From Humulus lupulus (taxonomy: Eukaryota > Streptophyta > Magnoliopsida > Rosales > Cannabaceae), in the NCBI RefSeq assembly GCF_963169125.1, contig NC_084802.1, positions 118,052,903 to 118,116,902 on the forward strand: 64,000 bases of DNA. The letters are read 5' to 3'. The notes beneath the pieces were generated by a model. The model was given only the letters and a program-made list of their open reading frames with translations, was not told the origin of the DNA and ran no database searches. Shown here piece after piece: positions 34,817 to 45,260 of this stretch. A program made the position numbers and the translations under genes. The stretch's first letter is position 1, and each line of letters begins with the position of its first letter.

Positions 34817-36795
34817 TTATGCCTCGTTGTTGGATGCTGGGAACGTGAAACAGATGGCGCTCTGGAGCTGATGTCCTTGGGGAGAAATTAGGATAACCCC
34901 TGCTCCAGCTCCTTTTTCATTCGAGGCTCCATCTACATAGACCTTCCATGTGGGAAGTTCCGGGACAGGATCTTCCGGGAGGTCATTCATTCCTGAGCAT
35001 TCCACAATAAAGTCCGCGAGAGCTTGGCCTTTTATGGAAACACGTGGCTGGTAGTGGATGTCAAACTGGCTCAGCTCCATGGCCCATTTAAGTAATCTTC
35101 CAGAAGACTCAAGCTTCTGCAAGACTTGCCGGAGAGGGTGGTTGGTGAGTACTTTGATGGTGTGCGCCTGGAAATAGGGCCTTAGCTTCCGTGAAGCAAT
35201 TAGCAAGCAGAGGGAGAGTTTCTCGATCATTAAGTATCTGGACTCGGCGTCCAGTAACCTCTTGCTCACGTAATACACAGGGAGCTGGAGACGGCCGTCT
35301 TCCTGGACGAGAGCGGCACTTACGGCATGCTTTGTCACAGCTAAGTACAAGAACAACGCCTCTCCTTCGACAGGTTTGGACAAAATGGGAGCTCGAGTTA
35401 GATGCTCCTTGAGGTGTTGGAAGGCTGCTTTGCATTCGGGGGTCCACTCGAACCTCTTGTTTCCCCGAAACACATTGAAGAAGGGGACACATTTGTCAGT
35501 GGCCTTAGATACGAAGCGGCTGAGAGCAGCTATCCTTCCGGTAACGCTTTGGACATCCTTATGCTTTCGGGGAGAAGGCATATCTATGAACGCCTTAATT
35601 TTCTCAGGGTTGGCCTCCACTCCGCGGGAGCTGACAATGAAACCGAGGAACTTCCCAGACGAGACCCCGAAAGTACATTTCTTCGGATTCAGTTTCATTC
35701 CGTACTTTTGGATCACGGCGAAAGCTTCCTCAAGGTCATCACTGTGGTCCCCGGAGGTCTTGGATTTCACCAACATGTCGTCTACATACACCTCCATGTT
35801 CCTCCCCAGCTGGTCCTTGAACATCTTGTTTACTAGATGCTGGTATGTCGCCCCAGCATTCTTCAAACCGAAAGGCATGACCACGTAACAGTAGACACCC
35901 TTGTCCGTGAGGAAGCTGGTGTGTTCCTGGTCCGCGACATGCATCTTGATCTGGTTGTATCCGGAGTATGCATCCATGAAGGATAAGAGTTCATACCCGG
36001 AAGTAGCGTCTACCATCTGATCGATTCGCGGAAGAGGGAAACAGTCTTTTGGGCAAGCTTTGTTCAGGTCCGTGAAGTCAATACACATTCTCCAGGATCC
36101 ATTGGGTTTCGGGACCAGAACCGGGTTGGCCAACCACACGGGATAGAGTGACTCCTGGAGAAAGCCTATGGACATCAGCTTGTCCACTTCAGCTTTGACT
36201 GCTTCGGCCCTCACTGGGTCTAACGGCCTCCTCTTTTGGCGAACCGCAGTTGCAGATGGGTCTATGTTGAGTACGTGGCACGCAGCATTAGGATTAATCC
36301 CCGTCATATCAGCGTGGCACCATGCCAGGATATCCTGATTATTCTTCACAGTGGCCACGATCTTTTCTCGAATGGCCGATGGAAGGTTTTTCCCCACCTG
36401 AATGACTTTGGTGGGATCTCCCGAGTTGAGGATCACCTCTTCGACTTCCTCCATCGGCTCTATAGCCCTCTCGACCCCCACTCTAGGGTCGAGTTCGTCA
36501 ACGTATGCCCCTTGGGCACCCCCAGTTTCTGGTAAATCCTCCGCCAAAGGTGCGGCAACAATCGCCTCCTGGACCGTGTAGACGGATCGGACGGAGACGT
36601 TATAACAGCTTCGTGCACTTCGTTGGTCTCCCCGGAGGGTGCCGATACGCCCGTTGTCGCACGGAAACTTCACGCATAAGTGGCGTATCGAGGTTATGGC
36701 CCCAACATCGATTAGGACCGGTCGGCCTAGGATGGCATTATACGCCGTGGGGCAGTCGACCACCACGAATGTGCAGTGCTTGAAGCACAAGCGTC
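34817..36795 (-). pseudogene. gypsy-F reverse transcriptase and RNase H N-terminal part
   Basis: Contains [19 protein letters not shown] (end of the protease region), then RT motifs [65 protein letters not shown] with an intact [21 protein letters not shown], and [18 protein letters not shown]. RNase H begins [19 protein letters not shown] with its first Asp. The frame ends at a TAA (34817-34819) placed exactly where the family has the catalytic Glu in N-E-A-E-Y-E-A: here it reads NNEA*HKAML. A frameshift near 36790-36850 separates it from the protease frame. Confidence 0.9.
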
Positions 36796-37578
36796 GTGGT
36801 CTCCTCTGAGGGTGACTGGAAGTTGAATTTTTCCTAAGGGCACGAGTGCATCCCCATTGAACCCCTGAAGCTGGATGGGGCATGGGGTCAGATCTGTCTC
36901 GGTTAATCCAATCGCGTGGAAGGCAGCTTTGAAGAGGATGTTTACGGAGCTTCCATTATCGACTTGGATCCGTGACACCTTCTTATTGGCGATCTGGGCT
37001 TCCACGACGAGGGGATCGTTGTGGGGGAAGTGCACATGTCGGGCGTCATCTTCCGTGAAGGTGATGGGAAGATCCATCATTCGGGGACGCTGAGCAGGTG
37101 ACTGAACCAAGGTGCACATCTCCCCGGTGTGTTCTAACTCCCTCAAGTACCTTTTCTGGGAGTTGCGGGTGCTTCCGGCAAGGTGCGGTCCTCCGGAAAT
37201 GGTGGCTACGTGTCCGTCAATGGGTGGCGGAGCAAGGCCAGGTGGATATGGGTTTCCGGGTCCTGGAGTCAACATGGAAATAGGTGCCGGAGAGGTCGGA
37301 GCAGGAAGCGCTGGGAACTGAGATCCAGAAGCTTGGGGGTGATCGGCTCCAGGAGCGCTAGCGGCCGCCCTCTGTCCCGGAGAGTACGCAGCTCCATGAA
37401 CTACTCCCTGTCCGGGATAGATTATGGGTATCCTCACCCATTGACCGAGGTGTCCCGCTCTTGCCAGGGACTCGATCTCATCCTTCAGCTGAAGGCATTC
37501 GTTTGTGGTGTGCCCCACGTCTCCATGGAACTCACACCTCTTATTGGAGTCTCGCGGACGCCTTCCTTCGTGAGACAC
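36796..37578 (-). pseudogene. gypsy-F gag C-terminus and aspartic protease
   Basis: Reads KRCEFHGDVGHTTNECLQLK (a CX3-H type metal-binding motif of Tat gag), a Pro/Gly-rich linker, MDLPITFTEDDARHVHFPHN, and the protease core [17 protein letters not shown] with the catalytic D-N-G. The protease would cut the polyprotein. The frame is lost on both sides, near 37480-37570 and near 36800-36850, by small indels. Confidence 0.82.
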
Positions 37579-39490
37579 TTTTGGGGCTTCCTGTAGTTGA
37601 CCATGTTACAGGTCGCCCGATAGACATTCTCTCGTGAGTCTATCAAACTGGTGTACTCCGTGAACTTGGGCTCATAGTCCTTCCGGGGTTTCTTTGAATG
37701 GTCCCCCCGGTTGGAGTTTCTTCCGCCTCGTTTATTCCGCGATTGGCTCAGATTTTGTTCTGGGCCTTCCGCTTGCGGTTGCGACGGGCCGGGAGCGATA
37801 CTACATCCGGTTTGTACAGCTCCGTACCCAGAGAAATGGGTTTGACTCGGCGTCTGAGCAGACGCAGAAGGCCCATACACGCTTGGAGTGAACTGGGCTC
37901 CTGGAAGCGTGAGGGCTGGTGCGGGAGCTTGCGAAGCAAAGCTCGGTGCAGTCACGGAGGGCGTCGGAGCTGGGGGAACTCCAAAGGCCTATTGGTAGGC
38001 ATCCTCAAGGTTGGTGATTCCCTGAGCTTTTGACATGAATTCGGACAGAGTTTCTGCCCGTCTCCTTTGCATTTCCCCCCATAGCAGGGAGCCGACGTTA
38101 AGCCCCGATTGAAGGGCGATCAGCTTCATGTCATCGCTGACCTTGGTCTTAGCAGCAGCTTCCATCATCCTTTGAATGAAAGCTTTGAGGCTCTCATTGG
38201 TTAGCTGCTTGATGTTGGTTAAGGAACCAACCTCCATGTCGTGGTCCCGGGCAGCAATGAACTGCCTCCTGAACGCGGACTGTATCTCTTTCCAACTGTG
38301 GATGGATCTTGGAGCTAATCTTTTCCACCAGTCCTCCGCGGACTTGGTAAGGGTAAGTGAGAAGCACATGCATTTGGCATCCTCACTGACGCGCGCCACT
38401 TGCATCATCTTGTTGTATTTAGCTAGATGGGTGCGCGGGTCTGTCGTGCCCTCATATAATTCTATATGAGGCATTTTGAAGTTCTCCGGGAGGGGCGTTT
38501 CCGTGATCCTCTGAATACATGGTTCCGGGTCTTCCTCCTCAGAGTCTGACAGGGCCCCACTTTGCTTTCGGACCAGCTTGGTCAAGGCAGCGATCTATTC
38601 CTCGAGCCTCTTTGTATCGCTCTCCGGGAGGTCACGTCCCCGGAGCTTGTCGTTGAGATGATTTCGCAGGTCATCTCCGCGAGGCCGGGCCTTTTCTCCT
38701 TTGGCCTTTTCATACTTGGCCTCCAACCTTCTTCTTAGGTCTGCCGTGGACCAGCTATCTTTGGAGTGCGTGTCTGCAGCTCGACCGTACTGGTTGACGG
38801 AATCACTGGGGCGGTTGTTCCTTCCCCTAGGCCTGGGTGCCTTGGCACTGGGCCATTTAGGCACAGAGTGCCCCCTTGGGGCTGAAGGACGTCTGGGCTT
38901 AGGAGCGCCAGAGACCTTCTGCGCGCGGGGGGGGGGGGGCAGTCGGCCTGGTGATTCACGCCTTTAGGAGGTGCAGGGGCGTTACTGCGCACAGGCTCCC
39001 CAACTTTTTCTTTGCCCTTGTTAGGGGCGGCTTTGGATGGTCCAACAGCGGCTGGATCCGGCATGGTGGCATCAGCACCACCTAAAACAGAGGCGTCCTC
39101 GTCCGAGTCGCCTAGATCTCTGAACTTGCTTTGGAGGCGCTCCATCATGCACTGCATTTTTTCGGCGACGTGCTCCTGCTCAGCAAGCTTGGCCTTAGTG
39201 GCCGCTAGTTCTTCGGCTACTTGGGCCAGTTCTGGATCCTTCTCGTAGTAGTAGCCGTCTTTGTAGTAACCGTCTCGGACATACTCTTCTTCGTTTTCTA
39301 AGTATGTCGTATCTTCAGTACTGACCCGATCCTGGCGGGATGTCGGGTCTTCACCTTCGTAGTCCGAGTCGTGGGTACTTTCTCCTTCGGTCTGGGCTGT
39401 CGAGGGTTCGTTTTGTACCGCATCTTCCATCATAGTATCGGGGTTGACCCTAACACTCTTGTCAACCGCGAATTTTCTCGTAGTCACCAT
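37485..39490 (-). pseudogene. gypsy-F gag (broken)
   Basis: Starts MVTTRKFAVDKSVRV at 39490. A Glu-rich N-terminus is followed by a short coiled coil (VAEELAATKAKLAEQEHVAE), then a frame break at a run of 13 G/C (38927-38939). The capsid-like domain (Retrotrans_gag) is at about 38585-37990: [58 protein letters not shown]. Stops lie in LEE*IAAL (near 38596) and AYQ*AFG (near 37988). A Pro/Ser-rich linker and RENVYRATCNMVNYRKPQK follow. About four lesions keep it from being read through. Confidence 0.85.
38927..38939. repeat. Run of 13 G in gypsy-F gag
   Basis: Homopolymer at the exact point where the gag reading frame changes. Polymerase slippage in the genome, or a sequencing or assembly length error, could both explain the frameshift. 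Confidence 0.9.
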
Positions 39491-39577
39491 CTTTTCAGTA
39501 CGGAGTGAATACAAAAAACGTACACAGAAAAAGAGCTGACTAACAACTCCCTACAGCTCTCAATGAAAGCACCAAAA

Positions 39578-40467
39578 TGTTTACCGAGTGTTTCGGAAAC
39601 GAATACAAACAAAATAATAAAAAGATAAGAACTGTAGAAGTGCAGAAATATAAATAGACAAATAGGTTTTTTACGTGGTTCAGGCGTTAACAAGCCCTAG
39701 TCCACGAGTCGATGTTATTATACTTGTAGAGAATTACAGTAAAATGGCTGGTGTACAAGAACCTCACAAACTCACAATGTTTCTCTCGGGTTCTCTTGAA
39801 GAAGATGAAGCTAGATAGATTTTGGCAGAGTTCTTGCTCTTTAATCTGTTGGCCTCCCCCTCCTATCGTAAAATGAGGAGGTCTTTATAGCTAGGGTTTT
39901 GGATTAGGGTTTTACTCTGCCCCCATGAGTCTTAATTACACCAGCCATAAATAGGGGATACAATTACCGTAGTAGCATGGCTACAAGGCTCTACGTAGGT
40001 ATAATTACATGAAAATATGGGGAATGCCAAAAGGCAGCTGTTTTTTCCAGGCTGTCAGCGGAACAGTAGGCGAAAAGGCACTTTTAGGCGTGCTGGGATG
40101 TGTGCGGCCTCGACCTGTCAGGCGTGTCAGGCGGGATCCTGTGTTAGGTGAGTGTCATTCCAACTATGCCTCCTCCGTGACTCGATTGCCCGGTCTTCTT
40201 CCGTGCGAGGCACGGAACTGTATCCGCGAAGGTAACCTGAAGAGCTTCTCCTGGAAGGACCTTCCCCGAAGGATATCCCTTCGGGAGTCCGGGAGAATTG
40301 ACGAGCTTCCGGGTCGCGGTTGCTTGAAAGAGTGTGCTAGACATTAAACGGGAGAGGCGAAGCCTTTCTGTCCGTCTGCGAGCCCTGGTCACCCTTCGTG
40401 AAAGACTTTGATAATTCTGCTTCCCCGAGGCTATCCATCTAAACGCTATCCGGAAATCTGGATAACA
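39578..40467 (-). repeat. gypsy-F 5' LTR
   Basis: In element orientation TGTTATCC...CGGTAAACA. The primer site ttttggtgctttcattgaga follows at 39577-39558. About 98.5% identical to the 3' LTR by eye. Confidence 0.93.
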
Positions 40468-40472
40468 GGAAG

Positions 40473-40647
40473 CTTAAACTGACCTTGGAAAACTCTCTCT
40501 ATTTTTCTCCCTTCCTTTTCCTTCTTTTTCAGACTTCTACACTTCTCTACAATTTCCACTAACATAAAGTCTCAGTAATTCCCATTATGCCCTCCAGGCA
40601 CGCTAATCAAGGCCCTTAAGCCTTATTAGCGAATTTGGGTCGTTACA
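40473..40647 (-). repeat. gypsy-E 3' LTR, remaining part
   Basis: Continues 24072-25753 after gypsy-F and matches 46967-47140 to the terminal ggtcgttaca. The polypurine tract of gypsy-E abuts at 40648. Confidence 0.9.
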
Positions 40648-40689
40648 ACTATCCCCTCCTAATGAGAATTTCGTCCTCGAAATTTACCT

Positions 40690-41222
40690 GAACTACTCGG
40701 GATACTGATCCCGCATCGCTATCTCAAGCTCCCAGGTCGCCTCTTCGACCTTACCATTCCTCCACAGCACTTTAACCAGAGGAATCGTCTTATTCTGCAA
40801 TACTTTATCTTTTCGATCCAAGATCTGAACTGGTTGCTCCTCATAAGCCAAATCTGCCTGTAACTCCAAATCCTCATACCTCAACACATGAGTCACATCT
40901 GAGACATACTTCCGAAGCATGGAGACATGGAACACGTCATGAACTCCAGACAACGATGGTGGTAAAGCTAACCTGTAAGCCACCTGACCAACCCTTTCCA
41001 GGATCTCGAATGGTCCAATGAATCTAGGGATTAGCTTGCCCTTCTTCCCAAACCTCCTCACCCCTCGCAGTGGTGAAACTCGGAGAAAGACGTGGTCCCC
41101 AACTTGGAACTCCACATCCCTACGCTTAGGATCAGCGTAGCTTTTCTGTCTACTCTGAGATGCGAGCATCCTAGCCCGGATCTTCTCTATGGCCTCACTT
41201 GTCCTCTGAACCATATCTGGCC
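40690..41222 (-). pseudogene. gypsy-E integrase C-terminus with chromodomain
   Basis: Reads MVQRTSEAIEKIRARMLASQ, KSYADPKRRDVEFQVGDHVF, the GPFEILERVG segment and HDVFHVSMLRKYV, then a chromodomain-like C-terminus (VQILDRKDKVLQNK, IPLVKVLWRNGKVEEATWE). In chromoviruses the chromodomain steers integration by binding modified histones. This part is open and ends with a stop near 40690, but its upstream catalytic core is missing. Confidence 0.88.
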
Positions 41223-41593
41223 CTAAATATCTTCTCTCACATACAACTCAGCATACTGATCCATAGTATATGTTGACCTCACTGGAAGGAAATGGGCTGA
41301 CTTGGTGTATCTATCCACTATCACCCACACCGAGTCATGAAGTCCTACTGTCCTGGGTAATCCTCCCACAAAATCCATGGTAATGTCCTCCCATTTCCAT
41401 TCAGGAATACCCAAAGGCTGAAGCAACCCTGCTGGTCGCTGATGCTCAACTTTCACTTGCTGACAGGTTAGACATCTGGCAACGTACTCTACCACATCCT
41501 TCTTCATCCCGGGCCACCAATATAAAGTTCGCAGATCCTGATACATCTTCGTGGTACCCGGATGAAGTGAGTACGGTGTTGTATGAGACTCAT
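41223..41593 (-). pseudogene. gypsy-E integrase N-terminal part, core deleted
   Basis: HHCC-type region and start of the core: LRTLYWWPGMKKDVVEYVAR, CLTCQQVKVEHQRPAGLLQP, WEDITMDFVGGLPRT with the first catalytic Asp. After YAELYVREDI the sequence jumps directly to GPDMVQRTSEAI. Established Tekay integrases have well over a hundred residues between these points, including the second Asp and the Glu. A frameshift near 41590 separates this piece from the RNase H side. Confidence 0.88.
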
Positions 41594-42175
41594 CTAGTAT
41601 CTCTCGTTGATCCCCTCATCAGCTGGAACACAAATCAGCCCCTGATACCGAAGTAAACCAACCTCAGAAACAGAATAGTCCGTAGCTATTCCTGCTAAGA
41701 CATCCTCTCTAACTTTCTGTAACTGAGCGTCTACCAACTGCTCTCCTCTGATCCGCTCTAGCAGGGTCGACTGCAGAGTAATATTATCCAATCAGCCTAC
41801 CACCAATTCTATCCCTGCTCTAACCATCTCATCAGCTAACTCCCTTGAGATCTGAACAGAACTATACAACTGACCTGGACCTCTGCGGCTCAAGGCATCC
41901 GCCACCACATTGGCTTTCCCCGGATGGTAAAGAATATCACAATCACAATCCTTTACCAGCTCCAACCAACGTCTCTGTCTCATATTCAGGTCCTTCTATG
42001 TAAAGAAATACTTCAGGCTCTTATGGTCAGTGTATACTTCGCACTTCTCCCCATATAGATAATGCCGCCAAATCTTTAGTGCAAAAACCACTGCTGCCAG
42101 CTCCAAGTCATGAGTAGGATACCGCTGCTCATACTCCTTCAGCTGTCATGATGCATAAGCTATAACCTTCATATT
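41594..42175 (-). pseudogene. gypsy-E RNase H, C-terminal part and linker
   Basis: After the stop at the end of VLM*, pieces [57 protein letters not shown] and ADALSRR follow the family order, broken by stops (VLM*, YAS*, FFT*, VVG*). Catalytic residues of RNase H (YCDAS, DLELAAV, TDHKSL) are present, so the lesions are nonsense codons, most of which could come from single transitions. Confidence 0.82.
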
Positions 42176-44872
42176 CTACATCAACACACAGCCTAAGCCC
42201 AACCTCGACGCATCACAGTAAACAACATACTTCCCTTCCTCCGAAGGAAGACTCAACACTGGCGCTGTAATAAGTCGTCGCTTCAACTCCTGGAAACTAT
42301 TTTCACACTTGTCTGACCAGATAAACTTCAGATTCTTCTGTGTCAATTCTGTCATCGGTGCTGCTATCTTCAAAAAGCCCTCTACAAACCGTCTGTAGTA
42401 ACCTGCTAACCCAAGAAAACTCCGCACCTCCGAGGCATTCCTTGGCCTCGGCCAATCCCTAACCGGCTCTATCTTTGATGGATCCACCTTAATCCCATCT
42501 GCACCTATGATATGTCCAAGGAATGTCACTTCATGTAACCAGAACTCACACTTCTTAAACTTAGTGTACAACTGATGCTCCCTCAACCTCTGGAGAACCT
42601 GCCGGAGATGAAACTCGTGCTCTGCCTTTGAACTAGAATACACCAAGATGTCGTCGATGAAGACAATAACGAACTGATCTAGGAAATCCTTGAACACCCT
42701 GTTCATTAGATCCATAAAGGCTGCTGGGGCATTGGTCAAACCAAAAGACATGACCAGGAACTCATAGTGTCCATAACGCGTTCGGAAGGCCGTCTTAGGT
42801 ATGTTCTCATCCTTGATCCTCAGCTGGTGATAACCAGATCGAAGATCAATCTTTGAGAACACCGCCTTACCCTGCAGCTGATCGAACAAGTCATCAATCC
42901 TTGGTAGGGGGTACTTATTCTTAATGGTTAACTTGTTCAATTCTCGATAGTCGATGCACATTCTCAAAGTCCCGTCCTTCTTCTTAACAAACAAAACTGG
43001 AGCACCCCATGGCGAGTAGCTAGGTCTAATGAACCCCAAATCCAGAAGCTCCTGCAGCTGTATCTTTAATTCTTTCAGTTTCGCCGGTGCCATTCTATAT
43101 GGTGCCCTCGACACTAGCTCTGTCCCTGGTGCCAACTCAATGACAAACTGAATCTCTCTACGCGGAGGCAACCTAGGCAAATCCTCAGGAAACACATCCA
43201 AGAATTCGTAAACCAATCTGGTCTCCTCCGATCCTACTGGTGAAACTCTGGTGGTATCCACCACACTGGCCAGAAAGCCCATACATCCACCCTGTAGCAA
43301 ATCTTTGGCTCTCAGTGCAGTTATCCTGGGTACGCGGGGTCCATGCACTGCTCCCACAAAAACAAAGGGATCCTCGCTCTCTGGCTCAAAGGTCACCATC
43401 TTCTTCCTACAGTCAATGGTAGCTCCATATCTAACCAGCCAATCCATACCTAGAATCATATCAAAATCCTCCATACTCAGCTCAATCAAATCTATTGACA
43501 ACTCCCTACCATCAACTATCACTGGCAGTGCTCTAATCCACCTCCTAGATACTACCAGTTCTCCTGTAGGCAAAATAGTCCCAAACCCTGAAGTACTATA
43601 CTCACTAGGTCTACACAGTCTATCAATCACCTTATTAGATACAAATGAATGCGTAGCACCAGAATCAATCAACACAGTAAAAGAAGTGCCAGCACTAGAA
43701 AGCTGACCTGTCACTACCGAGGGACTAGCCTCGGCCTCGGCCTGCGTCAGGGTGAACACTCGAGCTGGAGTCAAGCTGTCCACCTTTCCTGTCTCTCCCT
43801 TCTTCACTGTCGGGCAATCCTTCCTGAGGTGTCCCACCACCCCGCACACATAGCAGGCCTTAGCCCGACACTCGCCTGGATGGCGTCTCTTGCACCTCGT
43901 GCACTCCGGATAAGTCCTCCACGAATCACCGCCTCCCTGACGGCCACCCTGAGTACCCGGTCCTCTCCTATCAGGACCAGGAGCGATCAGAGCATCAGGA
44001 TTCTTCCTCTTCAAATCACTAGGGACTCCGCCCCTACCAGAACCAGAATATGGAGGCGCCGCCTTGCGGCCCTCCCTTCTCACAACACTCTCCCTCCATA
44101 TCTTATTCTCCGCTTCCTCAGCGGTAAGAGCCTTCTCCACAGCCTGGGCATAAGTTGTCCCTCCAGGAACTATGGTAATTCTTACATCTCGGGCTATCAT
44201 AGCATTTAGCCCTCTGATAAATCTGTCTTGCCTAGCTGCATCAGTAGGCACAAGATCTGGTGTGAACTTCGCAAGTCTATCGAACTTCAGGGCATATTCT
44301 GTAACTGTCATACAGCCCTGAACCAGCCCCATGAACTCATTAATCTTTGCTGCCCTGATGGCAACATTATAATACTTCTGACTGAACAAGTCTTTAAACC
44401 CTTCCCAAGTCAATGCAGAAACATCCCTGGTCTGTGATGCCACCTCCCACCAAATTCGGGCATCCTCCCTCAGCATATAAGTGGCACAGGCCACCCTGTC
44501 ATGTCCTTTCACTCTCATAAAATCAAGTATGGTAGTGATCATAGTCATCCACTGCTCAGCCTTCAGTGGATCTGGTCCTCCCTCAAAGATCGGGGGCTGC
44601 TGCTTCTTGAACCGCTCATACAACGGTTCCCACTTGTTCCCAACATCAACTGGCTGTACCAAAGGTGCCATTGCCGGTGGCACAACAGGGGCAACACTCC
44701 CAGATGGAGCCTGCTGCAGAATTCGAATCTGTTCATCTTGGCTCTGAAGCCGGACCTGCATATCTACCATTAACTGCTGCCAGTTCTCAAGGACTGGCGG
44801 AGGAGTCGGGCCCCGATCATCATCTCTAGCCCCAGACCTGCCGGCTAGTCGTGTGGATTTTCTTGAACGCAT
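42176..44872 (-). pseudogene. gypsy-E gag, protease, reverse transcriptase, start of RNase H (898 codons open)
   Basis: Starts [19 protein letters not shown]. Gag domain at about residues 75-250 ([34 protein letters not shown]); zinc knuckle [14 protein letters not shown] (CX2CX4HX4C); protease [20 protein letters not shown] with intact D-S-G; RT at about 600-830 with [48 protein letters not shown] and [12 protein letters not shown] (intact catalytic Asp pair); RNase H starts [13 protein letters not shown]. Gag, protease and RT form one uninterrupted frame, as is usual in this lineage. The frame ends at a TAG early in RNase H. Confidence 0.93.
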
Positions 44873-45245
44873 AACTATTCAAGTCAATCTACAATCATCC
44901 ACTCGGAAATTAGACTATGATGACAGGGTAATAATCCTTTCATAATCCATCACTGGAACTCCAATCATTCACAAGCAATCAAAGTGTCACAATTTATCCA
45001 GATATTCATTCACATACACAGCAGTGCTAATAAGCACGCCTCAATAACATCATGCAATAGTCAAGGGACAGGCCCTATCAGTATCTCATGCTCCCTATTC
45101 ATCAAACATATATCGACAGTCATATCTCACTCAAATCATTTAAACACATAATCATGTATACACAATTACCAAACTCTGAGTTGAGCTTGTCTCTCGCGAC
45201 GAATGCACATATCCAGCCAGTCTTCAGGACCCATAAACCTAGGAT

Positions 45246-45257
45246 GCTCTGATACCA
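45246..45257 (-). promoter_or_regulatory. gypsy-E primer-binding site
   Basis: Minus strand tggtatcagagc, two bases after the 5' LTR end. This is the standard site complementary to initiator tRNA-Met. Confidence 0.9.
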
Positions 45258-45260
45258 AGT

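Larger units (their letters stand above)
25754..40467 (-). mobile_element. gypsy-F: Tat-lineage Ty3/gypsy element with antisense multi-exon gene, youngest in the stack
   Basis: 14.7 kb, inserted in the 3' LTR of gypsy-E; target duplication ggaag at 25749-25753 and 40468-40472. The intact LTR copy near 46960 shows the uninterrupted site. LTRs 25754-26643 and 39578-40467 (890 bp each) differ at about 13 positions by eye (about 1.5%). On the minus strand: 5' LTR, primer site (ttttggtgctttcattgaga ending at 39577), gag, protease, RT, RNase H, integrase (end 33236), tandem array, antisense gene on the plus strand (27343-31636), polypurine tract (ttggggggtaaa), 3' LTR. Gag, RNase H and two frame junctions are broken, but most enzymes are readable. 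Confidence 0.94.
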
